A DNA stretch of 64,000 bases, from contig NZ_JAIZEO010000002.1 in NCBI RefSeq assembly GCF_024189315.1, forward strand, positions 124,001 through 188,000, written 5' to 3'. Source of the stretch: Halobacillus sp. A5 (lineage in GTDB: Bacteria > Bacillota > Bacilli > Bacillales > Halobacillaceae). Below the pieces are notes generated by a model. It saw only the letters and a program-made list of their open reading frames with translations, had not been told where the DNA came from and did no database searches. The position numbers were made by a program, and so were the translations under genes. Of the stretch, positions 46,989 through 55,546 are shown in pieces (positions within the stretch are counted from its first letter, which is position 1; every line of letters begins with the position of its first letter).

Positions 46989-48347
46989 TTATACGAAAAT
47001 ATACCAGAGCACGGCCGTAACCGACATCGCCACGATTCCCTGCAGGAGCGTGCCCATCGTCTGGGCTTTATAGGCCTGGGTAATCGACATGCCGCTGAAC
47101 TCCTTAACGACCCAGAAGTAGCTGTCGTTGACGTGGGAGACGACCATCGCGCCGGCGCCGACGGACATGACGACGAGTGCGAGCGGCACGGCGCCTTCAA
47201 TGCCGACCTGCGGCAGGAGCGGGGCCACGAGTGTTGATGTGATCACGATCGCGGCAGTGGATGACCCTTGCGCGCTTTTTAATGCAGCGGCGATGATAAA
47301 CGGGATAAAGATAAACAGGGCTCCTGCGGCGGCATCATTTTGGGCGATGCCTTCAATGATGTCAGCAATGTTTGTCGAGCTGATCACGGAACCAAAGGCG
47401 CCGCCGGCTCCGGTGATGAGCAGAATCGGAGCGGCTTCTTTTAAGCTGATGCCGATCCAGTCGTTCATCGTTTCCTTATCGAACTTCGGAAGCAGGGCGA
47501 AGGCGCACAGCACCCCGACGAGCAGGGCCGTCACCGGCGAGCCGAGGAATAGGAAGAAGCTGAATACGCCGCCGGACCATTCGGCAAACGTGATGATGGA
47601 GTTAAAGCTGATCAGCACGATCGGTACGAGAATCGGCGCAAACGATTTAAATGCGGACGGCATTTTGCCAAACGATTGGACAACTTCCTCATACGAGTAA
47701 GCAGAGTCGTCGTCTCTCTCTTCTACGTGGATCTTCGGGCCGGCTTTCATCGCCCAGATGTACCCTGTAATAATCGTTGGCACAGCGACAATTAATCCGA
47801 ACAGGATGATGGTGCCTAAGTAGTTCTCCGCCCCGATGTTACCTGCGGCGGATATCGGCCCCGGCGTCGGCGGCACGAGCGTGTGCGTCGCGAACAGGCC
47901 GGTGGATAACGCGATCGCCATTGAGGCTACGGTCACCTTCGTCTTATTCGCAAGCGCTTTCTTTAAGGATGATAAAATAACATAGCCGGAATCACAGAAA
48001 ACGGGGATACTGACGATACTGCCGATCGCGCTCATCGCCAGCTGCGGGCGTTTTTCTCCGACAATCCTGAGGACGACTTCCGCCATTCTCAGGGCAGCGC
48101 CGGATTTCTCTAAAATGACGCCGATGATCGTCCCGAATACGATGACGAGCCCGATGCTGCCCATTAAGCCGCCAAAGCCGTCATTGACGGTCGTTGCAAC
48201 GTCTTCTAACGGCATCCCGCTCAGGATTCCGATCGCAAAGGCCGCGATCAGCAGGGAAAGAAACGGGTGCAGGTTAAACTTCGCGGTGGCAAAAATAACG
48301 AATAATACGCCGGCAATAATAACTAAAATAAGTCCAATTCCACTCAT
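46989..48347 (-). CDS. GntP family permease, probably for glycerate
   Basis: The 452-residue protein has 12-14 membrane segments and GntP-family strings (DGFGGLMGSIGLVIVFGTIIGVILEKSGAA near the start, outlined; LVPPTPGPISAAG; ALKSAQGSSTAAIVITSTLVAPL; SHVNDSYFWVVKEF). GntP transporters take up gluconate and other sugar acids with protons. It follows the glycerate kinase gene by 14 nt on the same strand, so glycerate is the likely substrate. Confidence 0.9.
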   Translation of the reverse strand: MSGIGLILVIIAGVLFVIFATAKFNLHPFLSLLIAAFAIGILSGMPLEDVATTVNDGFGGLMGSIGLVIVFGTIIGVILEKSGAALRMAEVVLRIVGEKRPQLAMSAIGSIVSIPVFCDSGYVILSSLKKALANKTKVTVASMAIALSTGLFATHTLVPPTPGPISAAGNIGAENYLGTIILFGLIVAVPTIITGYIWAMKAGPKIHVEERDDDSAYSYEEVVQSFGKMPSAFKSFAPILVPIVLISFNSIITFAEWSGGVFSFFLFLGSPVTALLVGVLCAFALLPKFDKETMNDWIGISLKEAAPILLITGAGGAFGSVISSTNIADIIEGIAQNDAAAGALFIFIPFIIAAALKSAQGSSTAAIVITSTLVAPLLPQVGIEGAVPLALVVMSVGAGAMVVSHVNDSYFWVVKEFSGMSITQAYKAQTMGTLLQGIVAMSVTAVLWYIFV

Positions 48348-48361
48348 GGATAGTGCCTCCT

Positions 48362-49480
48362 TTATTTGATGATCAGACGGGCAATCTGCCGCGCTGTTTG
48401 ATAAAGATTATGCTCGGCCTTCTCGATGCATTCATGCAGCGAAGCCGGCCGCTGGACGATCGAGAAGCAACTGGTAAACAGCTCGTTCAGCTGGTCTAGA
48501 TCCTCCCCGAGACTGCCGGATATCAGCAGGGCAGGTTTTCCGTGCTTGCGGGCGAGTTCCGCTACGTAGCCAGGGGCTTTGCCGTAGACGGTCTGTTCAT
48601 CGCTCTGGCCTTCGCCTGTAACCACAAGGTCGGCCTGTTGAATCGCATCCTCTAAATCTACGGCCTCAGCGACGAGTCTGGCTCCTGACTGCAGCTGCGC
48701 GCCCATGGCGAGAAAAGCGAATCCTAAACCGCCGGCCGCTCCGGCTCCCGGAACGTCAGCTAATTCCTTATTCAATTCTTTTTCAACCAATTGACCGTAG
48801 GCTTCAAGCGCCTGATCGTAGTTAGAGACCTGCTGCTTTGTGGCACCTTTTTGCGGACCGTACACGCAGCTTGCCCCGCGCGGTCCCGTCAGCGGATTAT
48901 CGACATCGCAGGCGATACGGATCGTGGCTTCCTGAAGGCGTTCGTCGAGGCCGGAGAAATCGACCTTTTTAACGGTAAAAAGATCCTTCCCGAACATGCC
49001 CGCTTCCTTCCCACCAGCCGTTAACGCCTTCATACCGAGCGCCTGTAGCATGCCGAGTCCGCCGTCATTGGTGGAGCTGCCGCCAATCGCGATGATGAAG
49101 TCGCGTCCGCCCCGGTCTAGCGCGTGTCGTATCGCTTCGCCGATGCCGTATGTCGTGGTCAGGTCAGGGTTTTGTTTCTCCTCGGGGACGAGAGGAAGCC
49201 CGGCAATATTTGCTCCCTCAATGACGGCGCGGTTGTCGCTGAGGCTGATGTACCAGCTCTCTGAAGGCTCTCCCAGCGGCCCGGTGCAGCTGAGTGAGAC
49301 CTTTTCGTGCACGGCGGCCTGCGTCAGCGCCTCAAGCGTTCCTTCTCCGCCGTCGGCCATCGGTTTAATCACAGGCGTGACTTCAGGGTCCGCCGATTGA
49401 AAAGCCTTCGCCATCGTCGTAGAAACCTCGATCGAAGACAGACTTCCTTTAAATGAATCGGGTGCAAATACAACGTTCAT
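48362..49480 (-). CDS. glxK: glycerate kinase
   Basis: The 372-residue protein starts MNVVFAPDSFKGSLSSIEV and contains IKPMADGGEGTLEAL, AIGGSSTNDGGLGMLQALG and VTGEGQSDEQT, the typical blocks of the type I glycerate kinase family (GarK/GlxK). It phosphorylates D-glycerate with ATP, feeding it into lower glycolysis. It is the first gene after the regulator, with GGAGG upstream, and is co-transcribed with the permease. Confidence 0.95.
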   Translation of the reverse strand: MNVVFAPDSFKGSLSSIEVSTTMAKAFQSADPEVTPVIKPMADGGEGTLEALTQAAVHEKVSLSCTGPLGEPSESWYISLSDNRAVIEGANIAGLPLVPEEKQNPDLTTTYGIGEAIRHALDRGGRDFIIAIGGSSTNDGGLGMLQALGMKALTAGGKEAGMFGKDLFTVKKVDFSGLDERLQEATIRIACDVDNPLTGPRGASCVYGPQKGATKQQVSNYDQALEAYGQLVEKELNKELADVPGAGAAGGLGFAFLAMGAQLQSGARLVAEAVDLEDAIQQADLVVTGEGQSDEQTVYGKAPGYVAELARKHGKPALLISGSLGEDLDQLNELFTSCFSIVQRPASLHECIEKAEHNLYQTARQIARLIIK

Positions 49481-49559
49481 CCTTCATCCCTCCAACAATT
49501 TCTCTTACTCTCATTTAATAGAAAATAAAGCCGTAAAACAATTGATGAAAGAAACAAAA

Positions 49560-49574
49560 ATGAAACCGTTTACT
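49560..49574 (-). promoter_or_regulatory. candidate CcpA operator (cre)
   Basis: ATGAAACCGTTTACT fits the degenerate cre consensus WTGNAANCGNWNNCW at every position. It lies between cdaR and glxK, in the expected promoter region of glxK-gntP, so these genes are probably repressed when a preferred sugar is present. Confidence 0.55.
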
Positions 49575-49589
49575 TGTGCAAATGCACAA
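49574..49589. promoter_or_regulatory. 16-bp palindrome, candidate CdaR operator
   Basis: TTGTGCAAATGCACAA is a near-perfect inverted repeat (TTGTGCA and TGCACAA around AA) in the cdaR-glxK gap, touching the cre-like site. The adjacent CdaR-type regulator is the natural candidate to bind it. Confidence 0.5.
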
Positions 49590-49606
49590 ATTAATGACAG
49601 TCCCGC

Positions 49607-50665
49607 TTACAGCGATTCTTTTAACAATATAGTCTTTAAAATCATTGCATCCTTAAGCCGGCGGGGGTCGAGTCCTGTTTTTCTGCTAAGCTGATCGAGC
49701 CGGTAAATCAGGGTGTTCCTGTGAATGTGCAAGTCATTGGCGGTGACGTTCATTTTCAAGTTGTTGTTAAAGAAGCAGTGCAGCGTCTCGATATAAGAAT
49801 CGTCCAGCTCGTTGAGCAGCCGGAGGTACTCCCCGGTGATTTCCTCGTAAACCGAACGGTCAATCTGGTTGATCAATCGTTCGATTTTTAACGAAGAGCT
49901 GTACACCACTTCACCATCGACGCCGGCCAGAGCAATCGCTTCGCTCGCCTGATGATAGGACTGACGCAGGCCAGCGAGTGAATAGCCGGGCTCTCCAACA
50001 CCAATCATCACGCCGGCTTCCCTGTGGATTGGCAGCGGCTGCTGGTGATCAGGAAATGCAGCTACGACAGAATCCCCCTCGTACGGAAGCACAAACAGGG
50101 GGTTGTGATGCTCGCTGGACGCACGGATCCTGTCCGCCAGTTCATACGGTTGAGTTGTGCGATAGACAACCACCTGCCACTGTTTGTGAATCTCCACCTG
50201 GAGACTGTAGACAGCTTCGCGCTCCAGCTCCTGGGCATCGATTCCTGCCGGGTGCAGCAGCTTCTGCAGCCATTGGTTCCACTGCCGCTCTTGAAAAAAG
50301 GCTTCTTTTTGCAGGCGCATCTGATCGAGCGTGATTTCCACCGAGCCCTGCGTCATTCTGGCCGCCTGCATCACATCGTCCGGTTTGCCGGTCAATCCGA
50401 CCACTCCCGCAAGCTCCCCGTGATGGAAGATCGGCAGGTTCACCCCGGGCTTTACGTTGGAAAAATCATCTGCATTTCCGTTCGTTATAATATTTGGCTG
50501 CTGTGATTCGATCACCGCTTTCGCTCCGCCGTGAAGCTGGTGAAGACGCGAGGGATCGGTGCTTGCCACAATTCGTCCGTGCGGATTCATCAGGTTGATC
50601 GGAACATCTATGTATTTGGATAAGCGGCGGATAATTTCCTGTCCTAATTTTTCCGTAAGGTCCAT
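49607..50665 (-). CDS. cdaR: CdaR family sugar-diacid/glycerate regulator
   Basis: The 352-residue protein has an N-terminal putative sugar-diacid recognition domain (MDLTEKLGQEIIRRLSKYIDVPINLM, with HHGELAGVVGLTG) and a C-terminal PucR-type helix-turn-helix (LRLLNELDDSYIETLHCFFNNN, then NVTANDLHIHRNTLIYRLDQLSRKTGLDPR, in outline). CdaR activates glycerate and sugar-diacid genes. It lies 126 bp upstream of glxK on the same strand. Confidence 0.92.
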   Translation of the reverse strand: MDLTEKLGQEIIRRLSKYIDVPINLMNPHGRIVASTDPSRLHQLHGGAKAVIESQQPNIITNGNADDFSNVKPGVNLPIFHHGELAGVVGLTGKPDDVMQAARMTQGSVEITLDQMRLQKEAFFQERQWNQWLQKLLHPAGIDAQELEREAVYSLQVEIHKQWQVVVYRTTQPYELADRIRASSEHHNPLFVLPYEGDSVVAAFPDHQQPLPIHREAGVMIGVGEPGYSLAGLRQSYHQASEAIALAGVDGEVVYSSSLKIERLINQIDRSVYEEITGEYLRLLNELDDSYIETLHCFFNNNLKMNVTANDLHIHRNTLIYRLDQLSRKTGLDPRRLKDAMILKTILLKESL

Positions 50666-50949
50666 GGGGAAGCTCCTTTTTAGTTCTATCTTAACAGAAA
50701 CGTAGTTGGGATGAGGAAGAACGCGGATCAGATGACCTTTAGGGGAGAGGGTGCTGTGGCGGAAGGGATAACAGAAGGAGTGGTGGATAGCGTGGAGGCA
50801 TTATTTAAAAGAAAGGCTCTGTTAATCTTGTTGCCCTAAGGGGATATTTATTTTGAAACTGAGTCTTAAGGTAACAGGCATAATTGCTGAAGACTTGATT
50901 TCGAGATATTTTCCTAAAAAAACTACAACTCTACAACTCTACAACTCAC
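50666..50949. other. intergenic DNA upstream of the DJ-1 remnant
   Basis: No gene recognised. A short tandem of CTACAACT occurs at about 50928-50946 (three imperfect copies). Confidence 0.4.
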
Positions 50950-51112
50950 CCTACAGTGGTCGATGATAGAATTGTTGATGAAGGTGATGTCATCACTGCA
51001 AGGGGTGTTATCCATTGATTTAGGACTTTATCTTTGTGAAAACTTAGCAGGCCTTGAGTCAAAAGAAACAAATCAAGAAATTTCGTTGGTTTATATGGAA
51101 ATATATGTTTAA
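50950..51112 (+). pseudogene. C-terminal remnant of a DJ-1/PfpI family gene
   Basis: Two adjoining frames give TVVDDRIVDEGDVITARGVI and SIDLGLYLCENLAG, which together resemble the C-terminal end of DJ-1/PfpI/isonitrile-hydratase proteins (usual form: DG-x-V-ITSGGVTAGIDL-L-LVE-LAG). A frame change at about 51010 and the loss of all upstream sequence show a dead fragment. Confidence 0.65.
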
Positions 51113-51161
51113 ATTTCATTAGTTCATAATTTTGCCAACAAATAATTAGAGGAGGAGAAAT

Positions 51162-51652
51162 ATGAAGAAATTTTTGTTTTCTATAGGTTTTTTAGTTACT
51201 TTTTTAACTCTAAGCATTTTATCGAATCGGAGGAAGGGGCTGAATTTTCTACTGCTGTAAGATCGAAACAATGGTATCCTGTAAGTGAGACGTATGAAGG
51301 TCTTTCTTATGGAAATTGGATGTATGCTGGAGCTTCAACTAAGAGTGGTGGTGTCTTATCAGCTTCACACACAAATTCTGTTTCTAATACTTACTCTGGC
51401 TCACTACAGGCAACAAAGAGTGCAGTGACTTCGCTGGTGGGTTTTGACATTACATACGGCACGACAAAAGCAGTCAGTTATTCCACACATTCTTACAAGA
51501 GTGGAGAATATAGGTTGGAATACAGACATGTGTACAAAAAATATAAAGTTAAACAAGAGGAAAAATACGATTCACGAGGCAAAGTATATGATACCCAATA
51601 TGTGTATCCGAAAAAGTGGGTAGAGCGTCAATATCGAGTAGTAAGTTTATAA
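51162..51652 (+). pseudogene. secreted protein with frameshift behind the signal peptide
   Basis: GAGGAGGAG precedes an ATG that opens a typical signal peptide (MKKFLFSIGFLVTFLTLSIL). After about 20 codons this frame ends early, while the shifted frame continues IESEEGAEFSTAVRSKQW to a 110-residue tail rich in Ser/Thr (ASHTNSVSNTYSGSLQATK) and then Tyr/Lys (YRHVYKKYKVKQEEKYD). The break is at about 51220. It is a real frameshift or a sequencing error. The mature part resembles small secreted proteins of Bacillus of unknown function. Confidence 0.65.
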
Positions 51653-51683
51653 ATGGACCTTTACTAAAGGAGAAGCAAAAATT

Positions 51684-51914
51684 ATGAACAAAACAAGAGT
51701 AGGTGTTTCCTTTTTGTTAATTGCTACCATACTTTATGCAACACGTTATATTTGTGCAGCAATAGGAGGTATTGGAGCAACAACATGGGGTTCCAAGGAG
51801 TTTGCTGAAGAACTATCACATGTTCCAGGCAATTTAATGGTACTAACAATAATTTCCTTAATTGCTGGGATTGGATTTATTGTGTGGGGGTTAATGCAAA
51901 CCCCCAAAAATTAA
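51684..51914 (+). CDS. small membrane protein
   Basis: The 76-residue protein has two membrane segments (VSFLLIATILYATRYICAA and LMVLTIISLIAGIGFIVWGL) with a short loop containing WGSKEF. AAAGGAG precedes the ATG; it follows the frameshifted secreted-protein gene by 31 nt, so the two probably share a transcript. Function unknown. Confidence 0.65.
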   Translation: MNKTRVGVSFLLIATILYATRYICAAIGGIGATTWGSKEFAEELSHVPGNLMVLTIISLIAGIGFIVWGLMQTPKN

Positions 51915-51954
51915 TTATTAAAGAGGTTGGGACAATCTTCACTATGAGCTAAAA

Positions 51955-52008
51955 TGGGAGGGGCCCTACGGACAAGATCTTGTTCGTAGGGCCACTCCTT
52001 TATTTTTT
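51955..52008 (+). terminator. terminator behind the small membrane protein
   Basis: GGCCCTACG-GACAAG pairs with CTTGTTCGTAGGGCC; a T-rich stretch with TTTTTT follows. Confidence 0.75.
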
Positions 52009-52035
52009 GCTTAATTATGGGTTTAAAAAGCCTGA

Positions 52036-52110
52036 AGTACCTTGGTTTCAAGTCTTCTGAAAATGGGAGCGATAGCTGCATAGCGGCTATCGCTAACGGA
52101 GCAAGTTAGT
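52036..52110 (+). repeat. bcr-like intergenic repeat, copy 1
   Basis: TTTCAAGTCTTCTG, then GGGAGCGATAGC, then ATAGCGGCTATCGCT (inner hairpin), then CTAACGGAGCAAGTTAG. This is among the longest copies and shows the full order of elements. Confidence 0.75.
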
Positions 52111-52175
52111 GGAAGAAAGTCATGTAACTTTAATTGTTTAATTTATTATCAAAATATCAATATGGGGTGATATTG

Positions 52176-52481
52176 GTGAGTAAAACTAATGCTATCATAT
52201 TCGCAAGTTTAATTTTAGCAACTATATTTGGAATACTTGGTCAAGGAATGGCTTACTTTTTGAATGATAATTTCGCTAAAATACCTCCGATATACTATTT
52301 ATCTGTCTTAACGATAATAAGTGTAATCTTATATTTAAGTTCTTTTGTTTTGACATATCTTCAATATAAGAAACGAAGAATTGAAAAGGCTAAAATGGGG
52401 TTATTTTTTTCTGTATTTGGCGGAATTGGGTTGCTTACTTCTTGTTGGTCTTTATTTGTGTTAGCTATGTGGTGGGGTTAA
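52176..52481 (+). CDS. small membrane protein
   Basis: The 101-residue protein, starting at a GTG behind GGGGTG, has three membrane segments: AIIFASLILATIFGILGQGMAY at the start, ISVILYLSSFVLTYL in the middle and GIGLLTSCWSLFVLAMWW at the end, with a basic loop YKKRRIEKAK. I do not recognise a family. Confidence 0.6.
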   Translation: MSKTNAIIFASLILATIFGILGQGMAYFLNDNFAKIPPIYYLSVLTIISVILYLSSFVLTYLQYKKRRIEKAKMGLFFSVFGGIGLLTSCWSLFVLAMWWG

Positions 52482-52534
52482 TATGAGAGTTGTTACTACA
52501 CTAACAGGGGGGCGTCAGTTAAATTTAACTGAGG

Positions 52535-52574
52535 TATCTCGAAACCAAGTCTTCAGGTAAAGGGAGCATTATTG
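52535..52574 (+). repeat. bcr-like intergenic repeat, copy 2
   Basis: TATCTCGAAACCAAGTCTTC followed by GGTAAAGGGAGCATTATTG; short form without the inner hairpin. Confidence 0.7.
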
Positions 52575-52625
52575 TAAAATGTCGACTTTATTTTTTAGTA
52601 ATTACGAGGGGAGGGGGCAAGTAAG

Positions 52626-52913
52626 ATGTACGTACTCCACCAGCATTATCATATAGGCTACTATGAAGAAGGACACGATCTTGAAGTAGTGGCTTATAAA
52701 AGGAAAAGGGAAGACATCTGGGACGTCTTTATAGAAGACTATGAACCAGGAGAATTTTTTAAGAGCGTATTAGAGAAGGAATTAGGGATTCATGTAAAAA
52801 ATTATGGGCTGCTTATATTCTCTATCTGCGGTCAAAATCTTTCTGATGAAGAAGCGTTTCAGAAATTTGAAGACTGGCTTATAACAAATAAAGTAATAAG
52901 AGCTTCTCAATAG
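52626..52913 (+). CDS. small hypothetical protein
   Basis: The 95-residue soluble protein starts MYVLHQHYHIGYYEEGHDLE and is acidic with aromatic residues throughout. GGGGAGGGGG precedes the ATG. No domain recognised; single gene between two repeat copies. Confidence 0.6.
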   Translation: MYVLHQHYHIGYYEEGHDLEVVAYKRKREDIWDVFIEDYEPGEFFKSVLEKELGIHVKNYGLLIFSICGQNLSDEEAFQKFEDWLITNKVIRASQ

Positions 52914-52950
52914 CGAGTTAGTTATTCAAACTACATACCTTAAGAAAAGA

Positions 52951-53000
52951 ATTATCTCAAAATCAAGTCTTCACGTATCGGAGAGCGTTGCTTTAATAAG
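52951..53000 (+). repeat. bcr-like intergenic repeat, copy 3
   Basis: ATTATCTCAAAATCAAGTCT, then TCACGTATCGGAGAGCGTTG. Confidence 0.7.
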
Positions 53001-53049
53001 TTGGTCGGTTTAGTCTAAAGTTTGAAAATTAAATATGGGAGGGTTAATT

Positions 53050-53238
53050 ATGTTCTTATTATCAACAATCGATGGTTTAAATGTGGGTGATGTAATTGTT
53101 CAATTGGTTTTCTTGCTTATTTTGGTTGCTGTAATCGTAGGGGTGTTTACATTCGTTGTGAAGGCTAGAAAGAGAAATAAACAATTAAGTCGAATGGAAA
53201 AAAAAATAGACAAGCTTTCCCAAGGAGAAAAAAAGTAA
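53050..53238 (+). CDS. DUF4083-like small membrane protein
   Basis: The 62-residue protein has one membrane segment (VIVQLVFLLILVAVIVGVF) followed by a basic coiled segment KARKRNKQLSRMEKKIDKL, the layout of DUF4083 proteins of Bacillus. GGGAGGG precedes the ATG at 53050. Function unknown. Confidence 0.7.
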   Translation: MFLLSTIDGLNVGDVIVQLVFLLILVAVIVGVFTFVVKARKRNKQLSRMEKKIDKLSQGEKK

Positions 53239-53270
53239 CCTGAACTATATAAGCTATTAAGACTAAATTT

Positions 53271-53310
53271 TTATCTCAATATCAAATCTTATAGAAACTG
53301 GGGCAAAACT
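53271..53310 (+). repeat. bcr-like intergenic repeat, copy 4
   Basis: TTATCTCAATATCAAATCTT, then ATAGAAACTGGGGC; short form. Confidence 0.65.
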
Positions 53311-53340
53311 GAAAGATCTTATATTTAAGAGGTGATTCTA

Positions 53341-53880
53341 ATGATTAAGTTAAAGTTTTTTGAACGTGTAGATTTTCAACAGCTTATTAATTGGATTGAA
53401 ACCCCTGAGTTTTTACTACAGTGGGGAGGTCCAAATTTCAGATTCCCGTTAGATGCAGCACAACTTGAGAGTTATCTTAAGGGTGCGAATGAAAAGAACT
53501 CTAAGGTTTTAATTTACAGTGTGGTTGAAAAAGAAACAGATAACATAATTGGACATATTTCGCTGGGTAAGATTGACCGAACAAATGAGTCAGCAAGAGT
53601 AGGGAAAGTATTAGTTGGCGATAAAAATGTAAGAGGAAAAGGTATTGGCCAACAAATGATGACAGAAATACTTAAAATAGCATTTGACGAACTAGGTTTA
53701 CATAGAGTAAGTCTTGGTGTGTTTGATTTCAACTCTTCTGCAATTGGATGTTATGTAAAAGCAGGGTTTAAAAAAGAGGGTTTACTAAGGGATTCAAGAA
53801 AAATAGGGAACGCATATTGGAGTTTATGGGAAATGAGTGTCTTAGATAATGAATGGGAACATATGAAAAAAGCAAAGTAG
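53341..53880 (+). CDS. GNAT family N-acetyltransferase
   Basis: The 179-residue protein has the GNAT order: an N-terminal MIKLKFFERVDFQQLINWI, IIGHISLGKID, ARVGKVLVGDKNVRGKGIGQQMM (acetyl-CoA loop with R-x-x-G-x-G) and HRVSLGVFDFNSSAIGCYVKAGFKKEG. It resembles RimJ-type acetyltransferases. The substrate is unknown. GAGGTG precedes the ATG. Confidence 0.88.
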   Translation: MIKLKFFERVDFQQLINWIETPEFLLQWGGPNFRFPLDAAQLESYLKGANEKNSKVLIYSVVEKETDNIIGHISLGKIDRTNESARVGKVLVGDKNVRGKGIGQQMMTEILKIAFDELGLHRVSLGVFDFNSSAIGCYVKAGFKKEGLLRDSRKIGNAYWSLWEMSVLDNEWEHMKKAK

Positions 53881-53960
53881 CTAATATTAATTCCAATATA
53901 TTTTGAGCCATCGCTTTTTCATTAACTATGCAGTTAAGAGTTAGAAGGGGAGAGAGAAAA

Positions 53961-54419
53961 ATGAATGTAAAATTAGATCATATGAATTCAGAGGAATTCC
54001 AAGAATATTTAAGTTTTGCAATTAAACATTTTGCAGAGGAACATATCAAGTCTGGTAATTGGAAGCCGGAAGAGGCAATTAGCAAGGCAGCAGAAGAATA
54101 TGAAAGGTTGCTCCCAGAAGGACAAGATACGGAAAACAACCACTTATTTACAATTCGCGATGGAAGTAAAGAAGTTGGCATGATTTGGCTCTCTCAAATA
54201 TCAAATGAAAAAGGGTTTATTTATAGTATTAATATTTGGAAAGGAAACCAGGGTAAAGGTTATGGAAAAAAAGCTATGCAAGAAATTGAAGTTTTAGCCA
54301 ATGATTTAGGATTGAAAAGTATAGGTCTCCACGTCTTTGCTCACAACAACATAGCACGAGACTTATATGGAAAGTTAGGGTATATAGAAAAAAATATTAA
54401 AATGGAAAAAACTTTATAA
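53961..54419 (+). CDS. GNAT family N-acetyltransferase
   Basis: The 152-residue protein contains KEVGMIWLSQI, YSINIWKGNQGKGYGKKAM (acetyl-CoA loop) and IGLHVFAHNNIARDLYGKLGY, the canonical GNAT core. The N-terminal half has two helices typical of antibiotic or small-molecule acetyltransferases. GAGGGGAGAGAG supports the ATG at 53961. It is not similar to its upstream neighbour beyond the fold. Confidence 0.88.
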   Translation: MNVKLDHMNSEEFQEYLSFAIKHFAEEHIKSGNWKPEEAISKAAEEYERLLPEGQDTENNHLFTIRDGSKEVGMIWLSQISNEKGFIYSINIWKGNQGKGYGKKAMQEIEVLANDLGLKSIGLHVFAHNNIARDLYGKLGYIEKNIKMEKTL

Positions 54420-54505
54420 GTCGTAAAGCTATTTAACTTGGAACCGGGGGAAGACTTTCATAAATTTGCTCTTCTGAATGAGCATCTGTAGAAATAGTGA
54501 TCAAT

Positions 54506-54585
54506 ATTATCTCGATGCTGAGCCTTCCAGTAATGGGGAGCTATAGTTGCACAGTGGCTATCGTTTCTTGTACTAACCGAGTAGT
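54506..54585 (+). repeat. bcr-like intergenic repeat, copy 5
   Basis: ATTATCTCGATGCTGAGCCT, then GGGGAGCTATAG, then ACAGTGGCTATCGT and CTAACCGAGTAGTGG; a long form like copy 1. Confidence 0.75.
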
Positions 54586-54622
54586 GGAGTTGATTAAGGG
54601 AATTGAAAATAGAGGGTGAATT

Positions 54623-54979
54623 ATGAAAAGAATATTAGTCCTTTCTGTCCTTTCTCTTTTTTTTATAGCAGGCTGTAATAGTGAAGATCAAGATTATACA
54701 GGTGATCCAACAATCGAAGGTTATTTAGTTAAGGTTGAAGATAAGGAGATATTAGTAGTTAATGGAATTACAAAGGAACAAGCTATTAATATGAGTTTGA
54801 ATGAACTTTCTGATGTAGATGGTAAGCAGTATGACGCTCACATATTTCATATCGATTTTAATATTAGTGGTTTCTTTAAGGGAGGAGCAAATGAATCTTA
54901 TCCCGCCCAGTCCGAATTAGGTAAGATAGTTAGAGGATTATTTAACTTACTTCAAAGAAAACTGCGTACCGTTCCCTAA
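54623..54979 (+). CDS. DUF3221-like lipoprotein with altered C-terminus
   Basis: A lipoprotein signal peptide (MKRILVLSVLSLFFIAGC) is followed by a short domain EGYLVKVEDKEILVVNG and ANESYPAQSE, as in DUF3221 lipoproteins. The usual stretch before ESYPAQ (a GQKVKVWY-type strand) is missing, and after LGKIV the sequence runs into DNA that in another frame codes for a HAD hydrolase. So the last ~20 residues (from RGLFNLLQ) are foreign. The protein may still be exported but its end was made by a deletion. Confidence 0.65.
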   Translation: MKRILVLSVLSLFFIAGCNSEDQDYTGDPTIEGYLVKVEDKEILVVNGITKEQAINMSLNELSDVDGKQYDAHIFHIDFNISGFFKGGANESYPAQSELGKIVRGLFNLLQRKLRTVP

Positions 54980-55367
54980 ACTCTTAGCAACGCTGGAGAA
55001 ATTGAAACAAGATAACTTTCTTATTGGGATGATAACTAATGGGAAAGGTCAGTTTCAAATGGATAACGTGAAGGCTTTGGATATTGACAGCTACATAGAT
55101 TCTATTCTTATATCAGATTGGGAAGGAGTTAAAAAGCCTGATCCAATCATTTTTAAAAGAGCATCGGAAAGGCTTAAGGTGTATCCGAAAGAGTGTGTGT
55201 TTATAGGGGATCATCCAGAGAAAGATGTGAAGGCAGCACAGGATGTTGGAATGATAGGTATTTGGAAAAGGGATCATCAATGGAATGAAGTAGAAGCGGC
55301 CTATGTTATGGATGAATTAGATGAAATACCAAAAATAATAAAACAGTTAAATTCTGTTTCTTGTTAA
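54930..55367 (+). pseudogene. HAD family hydrolase, N-terminal part deleted
   Basis: From about 54936 the frame reads YLTYFKENCVPFPKL, then LIGMITNGKGQFQMDNV (HAD motif II, TNG), KKPDPIIF (motif III Lys), FIGDHPEKDVKAAQDVGM (motif IV GD...D). Motif I with the nucleophile Asp and the first ~80 residues of the phosphatase are absent; there is no start codon with a ribosome site. The remaining part is well preserved, so the deletion, which also altered the preceding lipoprotein, is recent. Confidence 0.8.
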
Positions 55368-55415
55368 ATTATCTTGACATTGAGTTTTCAAGTATTGGGG
55401 ACAAATCTTCAATAC
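55368..55415 (+). repeat. bcr-like intergenic repeat, copy 6
   Basis: ATTATCTTGACATTGAGTTT, then TCAAGTATTGGGGAC; short form. Confidence 0.65.
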
Positions 55416-55546
55416 CTGGTTCCCTTTTCAAAATTGCGGATGAAAGTATTGAACTAAGGGAGGTAGTTGAGTAAGATCAGGGGCAGAAATTATAGCTGTA
55501 TTAATATAAATAATTAAAATCTGACTATGGGTAAAGGAAGAAAAAA

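Noticed and set aside
49978-50506. Plus-strand frames opposite cdaR
   Set aside because: Antisense shadows of a GC-rich gene; no ribosome site.
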